Of a DNA stretch of 56,170 nt, positions 56,099 to 56,170 are shown piece by piece. Source of the stretch: Chrysosporum bergii ANA360D. GTDB taxonomy: Bacteria > Cyanobacteriota > Cyanobacteriia > Cyanobacteriales > Nostocaceae. Where the stretch lies: contig NZ_JANQDH010000002.1 in assembly GCF_029891735.1 (NCBI RefSeq), forward strand, positions 1-56,170. The letters are read 5' to 3'. Position numbers and translations under genes: made by a program. Numbering within the stretch: the stretch's first letter is position 1; every line of letters starts with the position of its first letter. A model generated the notes under the pieces. The model saw only the letters and a program-made list of their open reading frames with translations. It searched no databases and had not been told where the DNA came from.

Positions 56099-56170
56099 AG
56101 TGAAGAGGTCAAGCCCTCGGTCTGTTAGTACACCTCAGCTTCATACATTGCTGTACTTCCACTTAGCGCC
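56099..56170 (-). rRNA. rrl: 23S ribosomal RNA, 3' end, cut by window edge
   Basis: The reverse strand reads GGCGCTAAGTGGAAGTACAG, continues GCTGAGGTGTACTAACAG and then CCGAGGGCTTGACCTC, the conserved 3' end of cyanobacterial 23S rRNA. The 3' boundary is estimated from pairing and spacing to 5S. The rest lies to the right of the window. Confidence 0.92.

Noticed and set aside
55854-56112. Short frames over the 5S region
   Set aside because: The sequence is 5S rRNA and its spacer on the minus strand.

Overview
The window comes from a filamentous, heterocyst-forming cyanobacterium of the Nostocales (Nostoc/Anabaena/Nodularia type). Three things support this. There is a long Mo-nitrogenase cluster in Nostoc order, with a cyanoglobin gene between nifU and nifH. 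Two nif genes are interrupted by elements carrying XisA-type recombinases. The HIP1 octamer GCGATCGC occurs throughout. The species cannot be fixed from sequence reading alone.

Left flank (1-6.2 kb): a tyrosine integrase gene runs off the left edge and starts next to a 3' fragment of tRNA-Gly(GCC), which looks like one end of an integrated element. Then come a small zinc-ribbon/membrane protein, a ProA-like protein lacking the usual catalytic Cys, an unknown ORF, a HupW-like hydrogenase protease, an unknown ORF on the other strand, and a cobalamin riboswitch ahead of a DUF1636 metal-binding protein.

nif cluster (6.4-33.6 kb, all minus strand, transcribed right to left): nifB-fdxN-nifS-nifU-glbN-nifH-nifD-nifK-(Mo_nitro_C)-nifE-nifN-nifX-(DUF269)-(DUF683)-nifW-hesA-hesB-like-fdxH. 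nifD is split by a 2,578-bp element between 12-bp direct repeats. It carries a XisA-like recombinase, a DUF4351 fragment and 125-bp tandem repeats. nifH is split by an 8,660-bp element between 15-bp direct repeats. It carries a second XisA-like recombinase and a four-gene chaperone-usher-like operon (two pilin-like proteins, a PapD-like chaperone and a large usher). Joining the repeats restores a 300-aa NifH and a 500-aa NifD. Vegetative DNA therefore cannot encode intact NifH or NifD, and nifK lies downstream of both breaks. Two recombinations are needed before the heterocyst can make nitrogenase, and the pilus operon is present only in unrearranged DNA.

Right of nifB (33.6-38.7 kb): the nifB upstream region shares a roughly 230-bp motif module with the region upstream of a small-ORF/DUF2949 pair. 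The module is inverted in the window but in the same orientation relative to the gene it precedes. Between the two copies lies a methyltransferase-HIT fusion gene. Next come a decayed TnpB remnant and nifV-nifZ-nifT with overlapping genes.

Right part (38.7-56.2 kb): mostly housekeeping and accessory genes. In order these are a YlqF-type GTPase, a VOC protein, a CYTH protein, a small ORF, a large TPR protein, Uma2, dapL, a pentapeptide-repeat protein, dcd, rph, pgl, a zinc-ribbon FHA protein, an M50-like peptidase, a Ser/Thr kinase, a second TnpB remnant, an M20 amidohydrolase, Hsp20 and a hemerythrin-type protein. The window ends with 5S rRNA and the 3' end of 23S rRNA on the minus strand.
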